Shown here in pieces: positions 6,269 through 9,014 of a stretch of 9,014 bases of DNA. Position 1 is the first letter of the stretch. The number at the start of each line of letters is the position of its first letter. The DNA lies in contig CAYUBS010000120.1 in assembly GCA_964443145.1 (NCBI GenBank), positions 1 through 9,014 of the forward strand, written 5' to 3'. The notes beneath the pieces are model-generated. The model did not search any database and was not told the origin of the DNA. It saw only the letters and a list, made by a program, of their open reading frames with translations. Position numbers and translations under genes: made by a program. The DNA is from JAHEFT01 sp964443145. Lineage in GTDB: Bacteria > Pseudomonadota > Gammaproteobacteria > Xanthomonadales > SZUA-36.

Positions 6269-6324
6269 ACGGCGTTACCGACCCCAAATACCAATCGCGC
6301 TAAATCACAAAGAATCCTTCACTG

Positions 6325-9014
6325 ATGCTCAATAATATCTTTACAAAAATCGTGGGCAGCCGGAACGATAGGCTGGTCAAGAAAATGGACAAAACAGTCC
6401 AGAAAATCAACGACCTGGAAGAGTCGACAAAAACTTTGTCGGACGCCGATATCGCAGCCAAGACCCCCGTGTTGCGGCAGCGTCACGAGGCCGGGGAATC
6501 CCTCGACGCATTACTCCCGGAAGCCTTCGCGCTGGTCCGTGAAGCTTCGTGGCGATCCATGGGCCTGCGGCACTATGACGTGCAGTTAGTAGGCGGCATG
6601 GTTCTGCACCAGGGAAAAATCGCTGAAATGAAGACAGGTGAGGGCAAGACCCTCATGGCAACATTGGCTGTTTATCTGAATACGCTCAATGGGAAAAGTG
6701 CACACGTTGTAACCGTTAATGACTACCTGGCAAAACGAGACGCCGAGTGGATGACGCCCATTTACGAAGCGCTTGGGCTGACTGTTGGTATCTCAATTCC
6801 CGGACTGACTCCGGCAGCCAAGCGTGCCGCATACGCCTGTGACGTCGTATACGCCACCAATAATGAACTCGGATTCGATTATCTACGCGACAACATGGCG
6901 TTCTCGAGCGACCAGAAAGTTCTGCGCGACTGCAACTTCGCCATTGTCGATGAAGTTGACTCCATCCTGATCGATGAGGCCAGGACGCCGCTCATCATTT
7001 CAGGGCCTGCCGATGAGACGCCGCAACTGTACGTTCGAATCAACCAGTTAATCCCCAGCCTGACGGTCGCTGAAATCCTCAACGAGGAAGAGAACGAGTT
7101 CAGTGAAGGCGATTTCACCATTGATGAGAAACAGAAGCAGGTTTACCTCACCGAGGACGGCATGGCCCACGTCGAAGAGTTGATGGTTAAATCGGGCCTG
7201 TTGAAGGAAGAGGATAGTCTTTACAACGCGCAGAACCTGAACCTGGTCCACCACCTGAACGCTGGTTTGCGCGCACATCACTTGTTCAGCAAGGATGTCG
7301 ATTACATCATCAAAGACGGTGAGATCGTTATCGTCGATGAATTTACCGGCCGTACCCTGGCCGGGCGGCGCTGGTCTGAGGGTTTGCACCAGGCGATCGA
7401 GGCCAAAGAAGGTGTGCCGATCCAACGGGAAAATCAGACGCTTGCCTCGATCACGTTCCAGAATTACTTCCGTCTTTACGACAAGTTGTCGGGCATGACG
7501 GGTACGGCGGATACAGAAGCCTACGAATTCCAGTCCATCTACGGCCTGGAGGTTGTGGTTATCCCAACCGCCAAACCGATGATTCGTGATGATAAGGATG
7601 ACCTGGTCTTCCTGAAATCCGAGGGCAAGTTTGAGGCCATCATAGATGACATCGAAGACTGCGCGAAACGCGGTCAGCCGGTGCTGGTGGGTACGACTTC
7701 CATCGAGACCTCTGAATTGCTCTCAGGAATGCTGAAAAAGCGCAAAGCCACACACGAGGTCCTGAATGCGAAGCAACATGAGCGGGAAGCCGCCATCGTC
7801 GCCAACGCAGGAAGGCCGTCAGCGGTAACCATTGCCACCAACATGGCCGGTCGCGGAACCGATATCGTTTTGGGCGGTAGCCTGGCTGCTGAACTGGCGG
7901 AACTGCCGGAAGATACGACCGAGAGCCAACGTGAGGTGATTACACAGGAATGGCAGAAGCGTCATGAAGAGGTCGTCGAATCAGGTGGCTTGCACATTAT
8001 TGGCACGGAACGTCATGAATCACGGCGTATCGATAACCAGCTGAGAGGCCGCTCAGGCCGCCAGGGTGACGCCGGGTCGTCAAGGTTTTACCTGTCGCTG
8101 GAAGACAGCCTGATGCGTATTTTCGCTTCTGACCGCATGTCGATGCTGATGCAGCGCTTCGGAATGAAGGAAGACGAGGCCATTGAGGCCGGCATGCTCA
8201 ACCGTGCCATCGAGAACGCCCAGCGCAAGGTGGAAGCGCACAACTTCGACGTACGTAAGCACCTGCTTGACTACGATGATGTGGCCAACGACCAGCGTCG
8301 TGTCATTTATCAGCAGCGCAATGAATTGATGGAGGCCGATGAAATCGGTGACACCATCACCGAGATGCGACACGACGTGTTCAACGAGGTGATCAACCAG
8401 TTTATCCCGCCCGGAAGTATTGACGAGCAGTGGGAGATACCGCCGCTGGAGAACGCGCTGAGTGGAGAATTTGGGGTAAGCCTGCCGATTTCCGACTGGT
8501 TGGATGAAGACGAAAATATCCACGAGGAAGTACTACGGGACCGGGTTGTTGAAGCTGTTGACCAGCATTTCGCCGATAAGGAAGAAATGACCGGAATCGA
8601 TGTCATGCGGCATTTCGAGAAAGCGCTGATGCTGAACGTTCTGGATCAGCAGTGGAAAGATCATCTGGCTAGCATGGATTACCTGCGCCAGGGTATTGGC
8701 CTGCGTGGTTATGCTCAGAAGCAGCCGATGCAGGAATACAAGCGTGAGTCGTACGAAATGTTCACCGAGTTGTTGGGGAGCATTAAGCACGAGGTAGTAC
8801 GAATACTGGCGCGTGTGCAGGTACAGGCTGAGGAAGATGTCGCGGCCGTTGATGCGCAGCGTCGCCAGGAATCCCAATCCCAGATGGAGTACCGGCATGA
8901 AGAGGCGGGGCCTGCAGCTGGTCAAGCACCCGGTCAAGCACCTGAAGCAGCTGTGGAACTGCCGGAAACTTTTGTCAGGGAAGGGCGTAAAGTCGGTAGA
9001 AATGAGCTTTGTCC
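6325..9014 (+). CDS. secA: Preprotein translocase ATPase SecA (3' end outside window)
   Basis: SecA is the motor that drives unfolded preproteins through SecYEG. One uninterrupted frame covers 896 codons to the window edge; E. coli SecA has 901. The start MLNNIFTKIVGSRNDR matches the E. coli N terminus, although only weak AAAGAA precedes the ATG. Visible in order are Walker A MKTGEGKT (102-109), VTVNDYLAKRDAE, the DEVDS box (209-213) with IDEARTPLIISGP, the preprotein cross-linking region (about 230-370), GMTGTADTEA, the second nucleotide-binding domain with TNMAGRGTDIVLGG, the arginine-finger motif QLRGRSGRQGD (about 572), and the scaffold and wing segments with YDDVANDQRR. A Gln/Ala/Pro-rich linker leads to GRKVGRNELC, the first cysteine of the C-terminal zinc domain, where the sequence stops. 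The remaining CxC..CH residues (binding SecB and lipid) are expected just beyond the window. Numbering matches E. coli through at least the DEVD box. Confidence 0.98.
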   Translation, partial: MLNNIFTKIVGSRNDRLVKKMDKTVQKINDLEESTKTLSDADIAAKTPVLRQRHEAGESLDALLPEAFALVREASWRSMGLRHYDVQLVGGMVLHQGKIAEMKTGEGKTLMATLAVYLNTLNGKSAHVVTVNDYLAKRDAEWMTPIYEALGLTVGISIPGLTPAAKRAAYACDVVYATNNELGFDYLRDNMAFSSDQKVLRDCNFAIVDEVDSILIDEARTPLIISGPADETPQLYVRINQLIPSLTVAEILNEEENEFSEGDFTIDEKQKQVYLTEDGMAHVEELMVKSGLLKEEDSLYNAQNLNLVHHLNAGLRAHHLFSKDVDYIIKDGEIVIVDEFTGRTLAGRRWSEGLHQAIEAKEGVPIQRENQTLASITFQNYFRLYDKLSGMTGTADTEAYEFQSIYGLEVVVIPTAKPMIRDDKDDLVFLKSEGKFEAIIDDIEDCAKRGQPVLVGTTSIETSELLSGMLKKRKATHEVLNAKQHEREAAIVANAGRPSAVTIATNMAGRGTDIVLGGSLAAELAELPEDTTESQREVITQEWQKRHEEVVESGGLHIIGTERHESRRIDNQLRGRSGRQGDAGSSRFYLSLEDSLMRIFASDRMSMLMQRFGMKEDEAIEAGMLNRAIENAQRKVEAHNFDVRKHLLDYDDVANDQRRVIYQQRNELMEADEIGDTITEMRHDVFNEVINQFIPPGSIDEQWEIPPLENALSGEFGVSLPISDWLDEDENIHEEVLRDRVVEAVDQHFADKEEMTGIDVMRHFEKALMLNVLDQQWKDHLASMDYLRQGIGLRGYAQKQPMQEYKRESYEMFTELLGSIKHEVVRILARVQVQAEEDVAAVDAQRRQESQSQMEYRHEEAGPAAGQAPGQAPEAAVELPETFVREGRKVGRNELC
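8920..8943 (+). repeat. 12-base tandem duplication in the SecA linker
   Basis: GGTCAAGCACCC at 8920-8931 is repeated at 8932-8943 with only the last base changed, encoding GQAP twice in frame. It lies in the variable linker between the helical scaffold and the C-terminal zinc domain, where length changes are well tolerated. Confidence 0.8.

Noticed and set aside
6264..6278. Small GTAAC/GTTAC hairpin before secA, considered as a terminator of the M23 transcript
   Set aside because: Only five AT-rich base pairs and no following T-run, so it is too weak to be called a terminator.
8080..8937. Several reverse-strand open frames of 98-147 codons opposite the 3' part of secA
   Set aside because: These are mirror frames of a highly conserved gene, with no domain or initiation support.
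1..9014. A previously undescribed multi-gene system, defence island, mobile element or CRISPR array
   Set aside because: Every substantial coding region belongs to a known core family in a familiar order; no transposase, integrase, direct-repeat array or tRNA was seen on either strand.

Overview
The window is an ordinary chromosomal core region of a gammaproteobacterium: the distal end of the division and cell wall (dcw) cluster, running into secA. Gene order is ddlB (3' end only), ftsQ, ftsA, ftsZ, lpxC, then a reverse-strand dciA (DUF721), a membrane-anchored M23/LytM peptidase gene, and secA, which runs off the right edge. The order ddlB-ftsQ-ftsA-ftsZ-lpxC and E. coli-like proteins point to Gammaproteobacteria. 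The insertion of dciA and an M23 gene between lpxC and secA, with no secM, points away from the enteric group and toward lineages arranged like Pseudomonas or Chromatiales. I cannot name a genus.

Layout. Bases 1-2379 are a tightly packed co-directional block: ddlB overlaps ftsQ by 4 bases, and the ftsQ stop directly abuts the ftsA start. A 33-base gap with a strong ribosome binding site leads to ftsZ. Bases 3589-3864 (276 bases) are non-coding and hold the most structured DNA in the window: a nested set of GC-rich inverted repeats (3619-3706), then an AT-rich stretch with three TTGTTA hexamers spaced exactly 11 bases apart, then a likely extended -10 promoter and a Shine-Dalgarno site for lpxC. 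Bases 4780-4887 separate the convergent lpxC and dciA genes and contain a strong 13-bp hairpin that touches the dciA stop codon, plus a promoter-like sequence. dciA and the peptidase gene are divergent with only 2 bases between their start codons. An 85-base gap precedes secA.

How the genes work together. DdlB makes the D-Ala-D-Ala used in peptidoglycan precursors. FtsZ polymerises into the division ring, FtsA ties it to the membrane and FtsQ connects it to the periplasmic septal machinery. LpxC commits carbon to lipid A. The M23 protein probably cuts or controls cutting of peptidoglycan, SecA drives protein export, and DciA loads the replicative helicase. The window therefore joins envelope growth, division, secretion and replication genes. 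All complete genes appear intact, with their key catalytic residues present. I see no mobile element, CRISPR array, tRNA or rRNA, and no evidence of an undescribed multi-gene system. The points worth following are the non-coding structures and the gene junctions.
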